Positions 52,636 through 64,000 of a stretch of DNA of 64,000 nucleotides are shown here, piece after piece. The translations under genes and the position numbers were made by a program. Below the pieces are notes generated by a model, which saw only the letters and a program-made list of their open reading frames with translations, ran no database searches and was not told where the DNA came from. The stretch is from assembly GCA_030847615.1 (NCBI GenBank), contig JAUMIR010000003.1, positions 73,728,001-73,792,000 of the forward strand, in the 5' to 3' direction. The stretch's first letter is position 1; every line of letters starts with the position of its first letter. The DNA is from Gambelia wislizenii. Lineage: Eukaryota; Chordata; Lepidosauria; Squamata; Crotaphytidae.

Positions 52636-52819
52636 CCTGCTCCAGCCCTGGGCTATTTAAAGGTTATTTGCAGCACTTTGAATTGGGGCCACCCAGAAGC
52701 ATATAGGAAGCAAGTGCAATTAGCACTTATATGGCTGCAATGTTATATTCCATACACCTGGGAATATGTCCCCACCAAACTCAGTGGAATGGAGTGCTTG
52801 CATGGGAAAATAATGCAAT

Positions 52820-53830
52820 GGTTCTGTGGTTACTGCAATCTCTGATGTCACCTTTCTTGAGGACTGGAATTGCATTGAGTGTTTCCAGTCTGTGGGCTGT
52901 TGCTTTGTTTTCCATATTTGTTGACAGATTTTAGTTAGAACTTGAGTACCGTAGATTATTTCTCTGTAGCTTGAAGCAGCTCTGTTGGTATGCCATCTAT
53001 TCCTGGTAATTTATTTATTCTAAGTGCTGTTAGTGCAGCTTACACTTCACTTTCTAAAATTAGAGGTTTGTCTTCACATGATTCTTCCTTGAAGGAATCT
53101 GTCACCCTTTCACCTCTTTTATACAGTTGATTTCAGGGTTCTGACTCTATTTCTGTCACCTTTTACTTGAGCTTCTTGTCTGTACTTAACTGATTGAAGA
53201 GTTTCTTCTGTTATCCATTGAGGCTTCTCGTTCTTTTTTGGCACAGTGTCTTTTTGCATTCTACCCTGGCAATGTCCTGGGCTTCAGTCCAGAGTTCTTC
53301 TGGCTCCCAGTGCAAATCTATTTTTAATATTATCTCTAAATTCTATGGGAATGTTCTTCAGGTTCCATTTTGACATGATAGTTGGTCTAAATGTTCTTCT
53401 TTAACTTTACTCTAATCTTTGATATTAGTAGTTCATGGTCTGTGTCACAACCTGCTCCTGGTTGTGTCACAACCTGCTCCATTGTTTTTGAAGGGAATGG
53501 GGTTTCTCCATCTTCTGCTTCTAATTATAGTTATGCAGTCTATTTGATTACTATATTGGCCATCAGGTGATGTCCAAGTATACAGTAATTTCTTGGGTTG
53601 CTTGAAGAATGTGTTTGTAATGAACAAACTGTTGGCTTTGCAAAATTCAGTCAGTTGGTCTCCTGCTTCGTTTCTTGATCTTAGGCCAAATCTTCCTACA
53701 ATCTTTGATTCTGTTCTGTTTCTTATTTTTGCATTCTAATCGCCTATGATTAACAAGAAGTCCTGTTTTGGTATGTGATCAATTTCCTCCTGGGCTGGTT
53801 GTTACCAAGGCATATATTATCATGACCAGA
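52820..53830 (-). pseudogene. Bov-B (RTE) LINE ORF2 fragment, endonuclease to early reverse transcriptase
   Basis: The minus strand near 53627-53445 reads FFKQPKKLLYTWTSPDGQYSNQID, the conserved end of the RTE endonuclease domain, with RSRRWR downstream. Near 52980-52850 it reads an IDGIPTELL-like segment and CQQIWKT in decayed frames, the start of the reverse transcriptase. Frames are broken throughout. Confidence 0.8.
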
Positions 53831-55210
53831 ACAGCTCTCATCTGAAGACCAAAAAAATTTCAAAAATTTGGAAGGGAAAAACTGTAACACACACATACTG
53901 CATGAAAGTAAACTTTTAATAATCCTTAACAGTGAAAAATACTTCTCTCCACAGAATAAGCCCATCAAATACATTTGTATAGAAAATATTTCAGAAAGAA
54001 TCTCTGGAAATATGTAACAACAATGCACATTGATTATTTGTCAGCACACCATGAGAACAGAATACTCTTCACCGGGGGACATTTTGATAAAATAATTGGC
54101 TCCAAAACTCATATTGTCCTGCGAAACACAGTCACAGACTCCCTTGAGTCTTTTACAACACTGCTTCTAATATCATTTGGTGGCCTTGTTGATTGTCAGC
54201 ACTTTGGTACATACAGCTACTGTTCACTTGATGCCAGAGAATGAAAGAGATTAAAATGGTAATGGAGGATATCTTTTGTTGGATCAGCTTCCTGGGTTGT
54301 ACTTGCAGCATAATGCAGCTGCAGATTCCAGAATCGGGGGCAAGGGCAACATTTTTCAAAGATTACTTGCATTAAAAACAAACAACTGTGTGAACATGGT
54401 GTGAGGGATTGATACATACAGTTAGAATGGTAAACCTCTTTCTTTTCTGATATGCTTGTTTTTTAATTTACAAAACAGTTTTCGCCCACTATGAGAGCAG
54501 CAATCAAAAGTGGTGTCCATTATAAGTAGTCTGAAGTGACAAAATCCATGCCACTGCCTCAGTGTTGTTACCACCTCTTTTGGCTGCGTGCATAATTCCA
54601 GCCACTGGTTAGCCCTTGGTGCAGGAGGTCTGGAGTTTGGATCTCCGCTGTTACATATAAACACATTAGAGGATGAAATGTTGGTAGAAAGTCAAAATGA
54701 AGGCTTTCCTCTGTTCCATTTTCAAACTAATCTGCAGCTGCTACTATGTGGCAGGAGGGGATACTTAATATAGGTACAGTATAAGTTTCCCTCAACAGAG
54801 CACCTAAAGGTTTTTGAGGGATGAGAGACATTTGCAGGGAGAAAAGAGCTAAACCTCCTCTCTAGTGCTTCAGCGTCAGTTTCAATTGGGCCCATGCAGC
54901 TGCTATTAAAAGTGTGGGATATTCTGACTATGGTTTGTCTCACTGTCTGTAAGATTTGAAGGTACGTTGAATTCTTCATCAGGCAGAACAGGAAGGTGGC
55001 TAACATTAATTCATACTATAAATAGACCAACATTACTTCTCAGTTCTTGGGAATCTCTTTTAGATGTACTGTGTCAGAGATGTGTGGAATTTTACAGTGG
55101 CAGCTCGAAGACTTAGATGTTGATCTAGTGCCCCACTCAGAAATGGTAGGAAAAGGAACAGCTATTCCCATTTAGGCCCCAAGTAGCCATGCTAACATAC
55201 CTGTATGAAA
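53831..55210. other. intergenic, no gene
   Basis: A/T-rich; no supported exon, RNA gene or clear repeat. Confidence 0.5.
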
Positions 55211-55920
55211 AAGGCGATCTGTGATAAATGGAAAGGTGAAGGTGAGAGGGCATACATGTTTGTGTAGGGTTTATGTACAGTATCAGTGTTCTCTGTTTTC
55301 TCCACCTCCCATCTGTGGTGACCCGTACACGGTCAACCCACCACCTTAACACTCTGGCTTTAGGGTGGCAGTCCTGTGGGTTCTCTTGCATCCCACCGCT
55401 GCCACCAAAAATATGTAGTGGTGCCAGGCTCCTTCCTAGTGGCGCGGGGCCCTTTCCTATCCCACCGCTGCCACCAAAAGAATGTGTGAAGCACCAATCA
55501 CTTTTTATTGGGACAACCCTTTGTGTCCCTGATATCAGGTAGCGTGGTTTACATTAAACGGAGGCCAAGCAGCTTTAAACTCTAACAGACGTTTATTGAA
55601 AAATATAAAACAAATAAACTGTAGTTGAGCATTAAAGTTGTTAATCTTCTTAAGGCTTAGTTACATCAGATTCCTTTTAAAATAATAACATCAATCTAGA
55701 CACACAAGCACTACTAACTCAGGCACAAAGTCCTAAATCCCCTTTATATACCTGACTTGTTCTGAGCCTCTCCCTACTAGACTCTCCAAGTCTATTCATT
55801 CCCTCTCTGGATGAAGAAGGTGATCTGTGATAAATGGAAAGGTGAAGGTGAGAAAGCATACATGTTTGTGTAGGGTTTATGTACAGTATCAGTGTTCTCT
55901 GTTTTCTCCACCTCCCATCT
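55211..55920 (-). mobile_element. short LTR retroelement relic with tRNA-Leu primer-binding site
   Basis: Read on the minus strand, an LTR-like unit runs from about 55920 to 55480, with a TATATAAAGG box and two AATAAA signals near its end. It is followed at 55476-55459 by TGGTGGCAGCGGTGGGAT, complementary to the 3' end of tRNA-Leu. A second copy of that 18-mer lies at 55407-55390. The first 104 bp of the LTR recur at 55314-55211 (about 3 differences). The internal region is only about 150 bp and encodes nothing. It is either a deleted endogenous retroelement or a TRIM-like element. Confidence 0.65.
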
Positions 55921-56739
55921 TTTAAATAACTACTAATCACAGATGTGCTTTCTTGTTGTATTAAATAATGTTTGGTTACAATCTTATGGTGGCCACTCAC
56001 AAGGGAATTAAGTCCCAATGTGGTCACATGTGTAGGATTGCAGTGTTAACTGATTTTAAAGCTAAGGTTTGGCTGTTGTTATACATGTTACGTGTGCAAG
56101 CCACCATCTGGATATGCTTTGGTCTGTGCTAGGGTGCCAGCAAAAGCATTTTGTCCCACAACCAGCTTGGAACAAGTCAAAGAACAGAGCTGTGGGGTTG
56201 CTCTCATTTTATGCCCCTTACTTCACTCATTCCATTCTGCTTAATTCCCTCCCTAAATGTACCTCCCTGCCTTCCCACTTTGCCTCATCTTATACTATGG
56301 TTCTGGAGCTTTCAGCATCAGTACATTCCAAGCCTCCAAACATTCAACATTCTGTAATTAGCCAGTAGTCTTCCCCATTTCTCCTTTGTGCCAGCATAAT
56401 GTAAAATTGTGGATCTTTTGCAAGCTGAAAACCTGGGCTGCAAGCATACATTCTCATGTGAAAGTCACCCTCACTATGTATTGCTTGATTGGAGCTGTGA
56501 ATCCACCTAGTTCCCCACATGTTTAAGTGGCTTTCACATTTTAGGGTCCTTTAGAAAAAGAATGTGACACGTTTTGAATAGAAGGCCTGAGTGACTGTAA
56601 GCTACAGTAAAATCAAGAAATGTATGGCCTGGGACAAAGGCTGGCCCATATTTTATCATATGGCAAGAGGGATTCTACTCTCTAGAGATTATCAGATGAT
56701 CCCCTTTTAAATGTTCTTTTGCTGGCATAACACCCTCCC
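55921..56739. other. no gene seen
   Basis: No exon or RNA gene supported. Confidence 0.45.
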
Positions 56740-57120
56740 CCCGATTTTTATGCCGGCAAAAGAATGCTCCCCACTGCACTTACCTTCCTTTCCTGGCAAG
56801 AGCAGCCCCGGCAATAAAGAGAAAGTGAACGGAGCCTTGTTCATTTCCTCATTCAAAGTCCCACAAGACTTCATCGCATGGGAAATTCAAAAACAAAAAC
56901 AAAAATAAAGCCTAAAAAGTTACACCAAGCACCTAGACACACTTAAAAAGTCCCAAGTAACCCAGGAGGGTCATAACAAGGGCAAAACTTACCTGGATGT
57001 CCCAATCTCACTCGGAAGTGTTCGTGCTGGACTGGCCTTTTACGCTGCATTCATGAGAGTTAAATGGCCTGAGGTTTTGCATGCTGGCAATGCTAGCACC
57101 AATTGGAATGGGGGATCTAT
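56740..57120 (-). repeat. dispersed repeat of unknown family, inverted copy
   Basis: The reverse complement shares 'cctgggttacttgggac', 'ttttaagtgtgtctagg', 'ttggtgtaactttt' and 'tttgaatttcccatgcg' with 59830-60270. Confidence 0.6.
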
Positions 57121-57129
57121 TGACAGCTT

Positions 57130-57245
57130 CAGATGTCAATAAAAAGAAATGCCATAATAACACCAGCAGAACACAAAAGGACAAGTCTGTCTGATATTGG
57201 TATCCTTTTGCATTCCGCTGGCATCGTTATTGCGCCACATTTGCT
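57130..57245. repeat. imperfect inverted repeat
   Basis: 'gccataataacaccagcaga' (57152) and 'ccgctggcatcgttattgcg' (57217) pair imperfectly around 'acaaaaggaca' / 'tatccttttgc'. It lies at the edge of the preceding repeat and may be its terminal part. Confidence 0.5.
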
Positions 57246-57323
57246 GTGTCTGATAATCTCCTTTATTATAAAACTTAAGCAGTACACACTCACTAATAAT
57301 CTAAGGCAGTCCTCTCCCACTCT

Positions 57324-57406
57324 CCAGATGTGTTGGACTCCCCTAAACCCAAAGCAGCATAAGTCTGCTGGCTGGGGCTGGTGGGAGGGGAGTCCAACAC
57401 ATCTGG
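57324..57406. repeat. short palindromic element, perfect 21-bp arms
   Basis: The arm at 57324-57344 (starting ccagatgtgttggactcccc) is repeated exactly in inverse at 57386-57406 around a 41-nt loop. Confidence 0.75.
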
Positions 57407-57430
57407 ACGACACAAGGTTAGGGAGGCTGA

Positions 57431-58735
57431 TCTAGATGGCAACACCGTGGTGTAAACTGATTTTTGGAATGGAGTTCTGGTTTTAGGGGAGGGCTTGTTT
57501 TTGCTTTTTGTTTTTGACCTATCAGTGGCATATAGTATGGAACCCTTGTGTATATGGAGTGAACCAAACAGCTCACCCACATATGCACTTTCCCCAAACC
57601 TGCTGACAGTATGGAAAGAAGAAATCACGTCCTTGCACCAACCTTTGGGTGACCTTCCAGGGACATTTTAGAAGCCATTGGAAAAAAATTCTCATTGTGT
57701 TGTCTAGGAGTTTCCACAGAATTAGTCAGCAGGCTGGAGCTGGGCTACTTCCCCCCTACCCCGCCATCTCTGGAGATGGACCAATTTGAGAGAAATGTTG
57801 CTAGGGTGACAGCAAAATGTGATGGATGGACAGAGAGTGGCTGCAGAGTGGCAGGGCTGCTGGTCAGTTACCCAGGCCTGTGTTTATAAGAAGGAAGAAG
57901 CTGTTTCCTGGAGTGAACATAATGCAGCTCTAAAAATGGCAAGGGAAATACATCATGTATGGGGAGGGCTGCTGCAGAGCTGAGGAGCAGAGCGAACCTC
58001 CAGGTCAAGGTGCCTCTGACAAGCTTTCTTAATAGGCTGTTTGCGTGAGAGTTTGCTGCTGTTTCTTTGTAGCCTGATGGCAGCCAAAGGCCTGGCCAGG
58101 ATTTGGAGAAGGCTTATTCTAAATTGCCTCTTTCCAGAGCCTGTTGATTTATTTAGAAAATAAATAACCAATACTGTCTATTGTTTTAATGGCTGTCAGG
58201 AACAATCCCTCCCCTGAGCATTGGTCTTCTATCTTCTCCTGCTGCAAAATGGAGAACCTGAGGCCTAGTATCATGGGCAGAGTTCATCTGTCAAGGAAAC
58301 TGTAAGATGAATTTTGCTCCAGATGGAACACTGCCTTGCCACTCCTTTATTCTCCTTTGCCTTTACTTTGCCTGAGTCAGCGAGTCCAACCCATCAGCCT
58401 AGTCAGAGGAAACAGATACCCCACTTCCTTTAGCACCCTGTGCACCTTATTGAGCCATGCTATATTCAACACCTTTCTTTGGGCTCTGATTATGAGCGGG
58501 CCACGTACCATATCTATGGGCTTTATCTGAGACAACATAGCAAGCAGTTAATTCAGCATTTCCCTCCTAAATCCAGGCTGTTCTCTTACATAAACAGTCC
58601 AAGATCTGGTATTGGTAGAATCTCTGAGAACAATCCTAGCACCACAGCTATGGCAGCTGAGCTTGTATAATTCCAGAACATATAGACTGCAGTTATAATT
58701 TGCCCTTTCTTACAGAATGTTACATGAGTGTGTAG
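57431..58735. other. intergenic, no gene
   Basis: No supported exon, RNA gene or named repeat. Confidence 0.5.
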
Positions 58736-59020
58736 CTATAAAAGGGGGGCAATGAAGGCATTGCTCCCCATAAGAATTCTGCTCTCTCAATGACATTCTC
58801 CTTCAGTTTCAAAATTTCTAGCACTGCAGAGCATGAGATGTTGGGAAATGGCTCACATCTTACATTCTTATATATGCTGTGTTCACATTCCCCTTGGTAA
58901 CTTTGCCTGCCTCTTTTCTTTGTATACCTAAACTCTATATCAAAATGCTCAACTGAAGCTTTAAGTTACTGCAATGCTAGAAATTTGGGGACTGAAGGAA
59001 AATCTACTGATATTACTTTC
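58736..59020. mobile_element. hAT-like MITE, uninterrupted copy
   Basis: Shares 'aaatttctagcactgcagag', 'atatatgctgtgttcacatt' and 'aaatttggggactgaagg' with 18840-19420, 22610-23190 and 32117-32453, with no insert between the first two blocks. A diverged copy of the 15680 hAT family follows at about 59040-59142 and a short palindrome at 59205-59320. Confidence 0.55.
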
Positions 59021-59829
59021 TGTGTATCAAGAGTTGCTCATTACCAGTGCTGAAGTAAGAGTCAACTGCCAGTCAGCCTGGAATGGAGCACAAGCACCAT
59101 CTTGTCCTTTATCTCAAGCAGGAAGATGTCTCTGACAATCCCTGAAGGACTGCCATACTGATGGAGATAAAATTGTCCCAGGAAGGTAGTCCACTCTTGG
59201 GATGGTGGGAAAAGTTACTTTTTGAATTACCAGAATCCCCAAGCCAACATGGCCACTGGCCATCATCGCTGAGGAATTCCGAGGAATTATTGCCCAGAAA
59301 AGTGACTTGTCATTAATCATGCTTCATTTCCCATGGAAGAAGGTATCCTTCCCTTCCGACCTCCCCTTTGTTCAGGAGTCTTTCAATTGTTTATGTAGGT
59401 TGTTAGAATCCATTGCATAGCCAATGCATTAAATATGCTTACTTTGCTTTTCTACCAGAAACTCCAAGTTATGCAGAACCCTGATTGGTGATTTCAAATA
59501 TATTACTCCACTGCTGTGTCAACTACACTACTTACCACCAGTCAGTTTCTAGGCCCAATTCAAAATGTTGATGTCGGCCTTCAAAGCCCTAAACGATCTC
59601 TCTGAAGAAATGTCTTCTGTATGTCCCTGCCTGATTTTTAACACCATTTTCAGAGGCTCGTCTGTGGGTGCCACTGCCAACAATGGTGCAATAGGTGCAT
59701 AGTGGGCAAACAGCCTTCTCTGTAGTGATCCCCACCATCTGTAGAGTGATGTCCTTAGGAAGCTGAACCTTAGGAAGCTGCATCCTTTTTATATAGATTT
59801 AAGAGATTTTCAGACAGGCTAAATATGGC

Positions 59830-60270
59830 GTGACACCGATGCCAGGAGATCACTAAAGGGTTTGCATTTCAGACGATGTCATTCCCGTGTCATCATGCTC
59901 ACGTTTGGCTGTCATTACGCCTGTGCTTCTCTTTATTCACGGGCTAAGCTGTGAATTGATCCTCCGTTCTGTTTCTGTAACAGAAGTATGTGCAATTGAA
60001 ATGGTGCTCTGTTATGCTGGCGCAATGCCAGCATCAGTGGGAGGTCTGTGCCATAACACTTTTGGGTGAGATTGTGACATGTAGGTAAGTGACACACTTT
60101 TTTCTACCCTCCCTGGGTTACCTGGGGGTGTTTTAAGTGTGTTTTTGTGCTTGCTGTAACTTTTGGATGTGTATTTTGCTTTTACTTTTTGAATTTCCCG
60201 CATGCTCATATTCTCGTGAGAACAGCCAGGATTTGAAACCAGGAAGTGAAAGGGGCTTTCACTCCTGGAC
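59830..60270 (+). repeat. dispersed repeat of unknown family, forward copy
   Basis: Partner of 56740-57120. It starts near 'gcgtgacaccgatgccag' and includes 'atgctggcgcaatgccagca', a small palindrome also kept in part in the other copy. Confidence 0.6.
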
Positions 60271-61091
60271 TGCCCTGCTGAGGGAAGGATGTGCAAACAA
60301 GGTAGGTTTGAAAAGTTTTTTTAAAAAAAATGTAATTACAGGGACGGGAGAGGGGTGGGAGAGGACATTGTGAGAGGGGAATGCTTTTTTTGTTCAACTC
60401 GGAAAATCTCCTTAGCCACCAGGTCAAGATCTTCCATTGAGCATTATCATCTTTAATTTGTTGCTTTTCTTATCAGGATATTTTTTTTTTTAAAAAAAAC
60501 CCTTTATATTTTTATATTGAAAGAAGCTATATGGTAGATTTGGTTATTGTTTTATTGATTGTTTTGGAGTTTTAAGATTGCAAACCACTCTGAGGATATT
60601 TGCATGATATAATCATATTTAATAAATAAACACGCTCCATAAATAACTTGGAATCATTCAAATAACACAAAAAATGTTTTCACTGGAAATGAATCCCCTC
60701 AGCTCTTTAACCTCCTATTTATTCTTAATTTATTATCTTAATGAGTGTCCTTTTATAGTGATTCTGCTGCAAGCTGTATTTTGCTGCTGTTTGAGTTGTG
60801 CACTTACCACTCAAAGATGGCAGTTCTCCTAGGACAGGAATGTGGGAAATGTGGCTTTGTAGAGATGATGTTGGTCTCCAACTCTCACAAGCCCTAGCTG
60901 GGGGGCTAATGGGAGCTGGATATCCAGCTAATCTCTTCCATTTGTCCAGTCAGTATGATGAGTAAAATGAAATTTTACTTGCCGATTGGAACAATGCGCA
61001 GGCAGAGGAAGTTCTAAAGTTCTAGTATATGAGAAGAGGTAGACTCTTCTCCCTCCAACCAGCTTGGAATTTGAGAAAGAATATTTTATGG
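60271..61091. other. no gene seen
   Basis: A T-run lies at 60481-60491. A palindromic-family fragment lies at about 60885-60950. No exon. Confidence 0.45.
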
Positions 61092-61475
61092 CAGTGGCTC
61101 TTTTCTTTACCAGGGATCTCCTTTAAATATCTTTTGCTGCTGTGGACCCCCAAGACTTAATTCAAGATTTAAAACGCTGATGATAACAATAATAATTCCT
61201 GATAATGATGATGATGATGATGATAATAATAATACAATTACATCATCCATTAAACCCTTCCTTTTCTCCTGCTTCTTCCTGCAAGTTTGTGGCTGGAGCA
61301 GATTCAATGCCAATGTCAATGCCAATGCGCAGGCCAAGCCAACCAGCTAGCCTTTGCCTTGGCTCCTGTCACGTTGCCACTCCACTGCAGGGAGCAGCTT
61401 TCAAGCCTTCACCAACTCCCTGTGAGGACATCGCGGCCTCCTGGGGGTTCCCAGACCACAGGTTAAGAACCACTG
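61092..61475. mobile_element. hAT-Charlie-type element with perfect target duplication
   Basis: Termini CAGTGGCTCTT and GGTTAAGAACCACTG are flanked on both sides by the identical 8 bp TTTTATGG (61084-61091 and 61476-61483). The body holds a (GAT)n run at about 61206-61222 and encodes nothing recognisable. Confidence 0.85.
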
Positions 61476-62119
61476 TTTTATGGGAATTATCTTTGTTTCA
61501 CTTCACAGAGACCAAACAGAATTGCTACCCCACAGATCCAGAGTTTGATTTATTTTTAGAAAAACATATAGCCTATGTCCTCCCCAACAAAAATTCAAAG
61601 TAGCTTGAAGCAATAAAACACCAGTGCCATAAAACATAATCTACATAATGCAATAAACAACCACAATAAAATCCAAGGGCTCAGTTACATGACAGTTTTT
61701 ATCACGGGGAGAGGTGAGATTTCCTCATCCCAAGTTCGTCCCTTGTTGTTTACACGATTTGTCATGGGATGAACAATATCCCAGGATTGTTGTTTACATG
61801 ACAACCTTTACCATGACAAAAGCAAGATCCCGAGATGTAGTATCCCATGTTTTTTTTTTATTTATTTACACGGGAAAAAGTTCCGGGATATTTGTTTTTT
61901 TAGCTGTCAGTCAAGGATGTGATTACTCGTTTTTTTTACAACCTTGGTGATGTATTTCCTGTGTAGTTTCCCACCACAAGCGATGCTATTGGCTGCCACA
62001 AATGTTTGCTCAAGCTTCTGCATTGGTCAGAGAAGGAAGGTGAAGGCAACCCCCTCTGCACAATTCCTTAAAAAAAAAAATCCCCTGATGGGCTTGCCAC
62101 TGAGATTAATGCCAAATAA
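61476..62119. other. no gene; possible repeat
   Basis: 'catgggatgaacaatatccc' and 'tttacacgggaaaaag' hint at a decayed DNA element between about 61690 and 61890, without clear ends. No exon. Confidence 0.4.
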
Positions 62120-62550
62120 ATGTTAAAATCCATTTAAAGGGTGATTGACAGCACACACACACACACAAGCCTTTTAAAAAAACAAGCCTCCGTGCAGGGG
62201 AGGGAGGGGTGGAAGGAAAAGGGACAGGCAATCTGGGAGCCCAGAGGTTGGCACTGTGAAACTCCATTTAAGAACACAAACCTCATTGTGGGGTGGTGGT
62301 AGAAGGAAAAGGGACAGGTGATCTGGGAGCCCAGAGGTTGGCAGTGTGAAACTCCATTTAAGAAACACAAGCCTTCATGCAGGGGATGCGGGAGGGACAG
62401 GCTTTTTGGAGCTGAGGGGTTTGCAATGTAAAAATCCATTGAACAGGGTGACTTATGTCACACACACACACAAACCTTACTGCAGCCGGGAGGGAAGCCT
62501 TTGCTTTAAGCTGGTGAGGCTGGATCTATTGAAAAGGGTGACTGACCCCT
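62120..62550. repeat. degenerate tandem repeat, about 90-bp period
   Basis: 'atctgggagcccagaggttgg' blocks start at 62231 and 62321, and a diverged third unit lies near 62405. Each is followed by a 'ccattta(a)g' block, with (CA)n runs at 62152-62166 and 62460-62471 in the outer units. Confidence 0.75.
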
Positions 62551-64000
62551 CCTTCTCTGAGCCCGCCCCTGCCCACCTCAATTTCCGGCCATCACCTACT
62601 CCCGAGATATTTTATCTGACCTGTTCACATATCTGATTTTCCGCAACCTCCCAAGACTTTTTTAAAAACATGGGACAAACCGAGGGATGGAAAGTCACGC
62701 TCCTTGGAGGATATATGGTGGCCCCCCTTCTGAAAAGCTTGAGATCATCATGATGAAAACAGCCCCCCAAAAAGCTTCCAATCTGAAATGCACACCTTTT
62801 CTTTTGAGATTAACCTCCTGTGGTTCACTTAGCTGAATTTATTGGATTTTCCTTGACAAAGTATTTTCTGCTGAAGAGCCTATGTTCACTTGCAAATCAC
62901 ATGGAATTAATTTACACCCAAGAAAGTGAGTACAGAATTGTAGTCCTAGTTCTTCTTTACATGAAAACCCACTCAAGTCCTTTACCTGCTTGTGGCTTAC
63001 ATTGAGCTATTCTGCACCTGTCAGTATATTTCTGTATGATGAAAAATGATTGTCTGAGAGGGAATGGGCATGGGTTAGCAGATTGCTAGACTGCAATTTC
63101 TATCAGCCATTATACCACATGGTGAGGGATGGTGGGAACTGCAGCCAAACATCTGGAGAGCCATACATTGCCCATCCCTTAGTTAATGTAAGCAATGAAG
63201 AAATCTTTATTCCCATTGCACAGGTATAAAAAAATCCAGTCAGCTGATTCTGCAATACTAATTAACTAATCAATTTATTACATTTCAGATAGTTCCACGT
63301 CTCTCTTGGTCTGATGCATACCACCATCAGGGCCCAACAGCAAGATATCTGAACATCTAAATGCAACCTCATGCCACAATGTCCTTGCTTAGCAGAACAG
63401 CCTTAGTCAATCTGTTGTTATATTCAACTTATGGTACTTTGTCTTTGGCTACCGACCAGATTTCTAGTCTCTACAAATCATACAAAAAGCAAACTCCTCC
63501 TAACTCTCCAAGTAATACAAAAAGCAAAAGCATTCATGTTGGGCGTCGACACACATTTTTGTGCTCTTTTTCTTTAACCTAATAAAGATATTAATCTAAT
63601 ATAGTTTCTAGTTTGAACTAGACTATCTGCATTGTTCAAAGTTTCTCTTTTATTTTGTGCTTTGGGGGGGGGGTTTGGCTGAATATGGATTAGTCCATTT
63701 CCCTAATATGGATTTTAGTTTGAACTGGACAGCTAAGCAAGAACAATCTGTGTTCAGAATTTCCCCTTTTCACTTTGTGTGTGTGTGTGTGTGGAAAAAA
63801 TTCTCAGTTCCTTAGGGCTTAATTCTTCCTGTTTGTTTCAGTGTCCCCCCAGGGCTTTATAAGTTTTTCTTCTTCTTAATGAAAGTTTCTTCTTCTTCTT
63901 AATGAAACATTTGGCATTCACAGCCCTTAGCAGATCTGGTTTCATAATGCATTGCTGGCTACTTGAAATATTTAATACTAGCCTTTCCACATGGAGAAAT
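62551..64000. other. intergenic, no gene
   Basis: Contains a short palindromic-family copy at about 63085-63175, a G-run at 63664-63672, (TG)n at about 63776-63792 and a CTT/TTAATGAAA duplication near 63865-63906. No exon. GOT1, the expected next gene, is not in the window. Confidence 0.5.

Noticed and set aside
53445..53627. Small protein-coding gene on the minus strand
   Set aside because: The peptide is the conserved end of the Bov-B endonuclease domain within a broken LINE.

Overview
The window looks like a stretch of a squamate reptile chromosome, probably an iguanian-type lizard. The evidence is the mix of interspersed repeats: tRNA-derived and 5S-rRNA-derived SINEs with Bov-B-like tails, Bov-B (RTE) LINE pieces, CR1 3' ends closing in ATTCTATG, a Ty1/copia gag relic, and many short palindromic DNA transposons. 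The species cannot be fixed from the sequence alone. Only two protein-coding genes can be supported. Both are complete and lie in the order and convergent orientation known for this vertebrate block (human 10q24: GOT1, NKX2-3, SLC25A28, ENTPD7).

Layout. 1-3.8 kb: a tandemly expanded hAT element, a CpG-rich promoter-like block (about 1.74-2.40 kb), palindromic elements, then the SLC25A28 promoter with a perfect CRE and six CCAAT boxes. 3.79-10.24 kb: SLC25A28 (mitoferrin-2) on the plus strand, four coding exons, 366 residues. Its third intron carries a 1.8 kb transposon packed with tandem hairpins. 10.2-24.6 kb: gene-free convergent intergenic DNA full of non-autonomous elements. 24.66-27.7 kb: NKX2-3 on the minus strand, two coding exons, 340 residues, in a CpG island. 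28-64 kb: the region upstream of NKX2-3, with no recognisable gene. It holds CpG-rich blocks (33.4-35.6 and 40.9-41.2 kb), possible regulatory stretches, LINE and LTR relics and many SINEs.

Function. SLC25A28 imports iron across the inner mitochondrial membrane. NKX2-3 is a tissue-restricted homeodomain regulator (gut mesenchyme, spleen and pharyngeal tissue in other vertebrates). Nothing suggests they act together; they are neighbours by conserved synteny. The SLC25A28 promoter looks like a housekeeping CpG/CCAAT promoter, while the long gene-poor flank of NKX2-3 fits a developmental gene with distal control elements.

The most unusual observations are: the hairpin-array transposon in SLC25A28 intron 3; a 62-bp exact copy of a copia gag segment placed 3.6 kb away between direct repeats, which reads as a template-switch event; an evenly spaced CCAAT array; a short LTR element with two copies of a tRNA-Leu primer-binding site; and palindromic elements nested at nearly the same place in two copies of another element. 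I saw no wholly new gene system.
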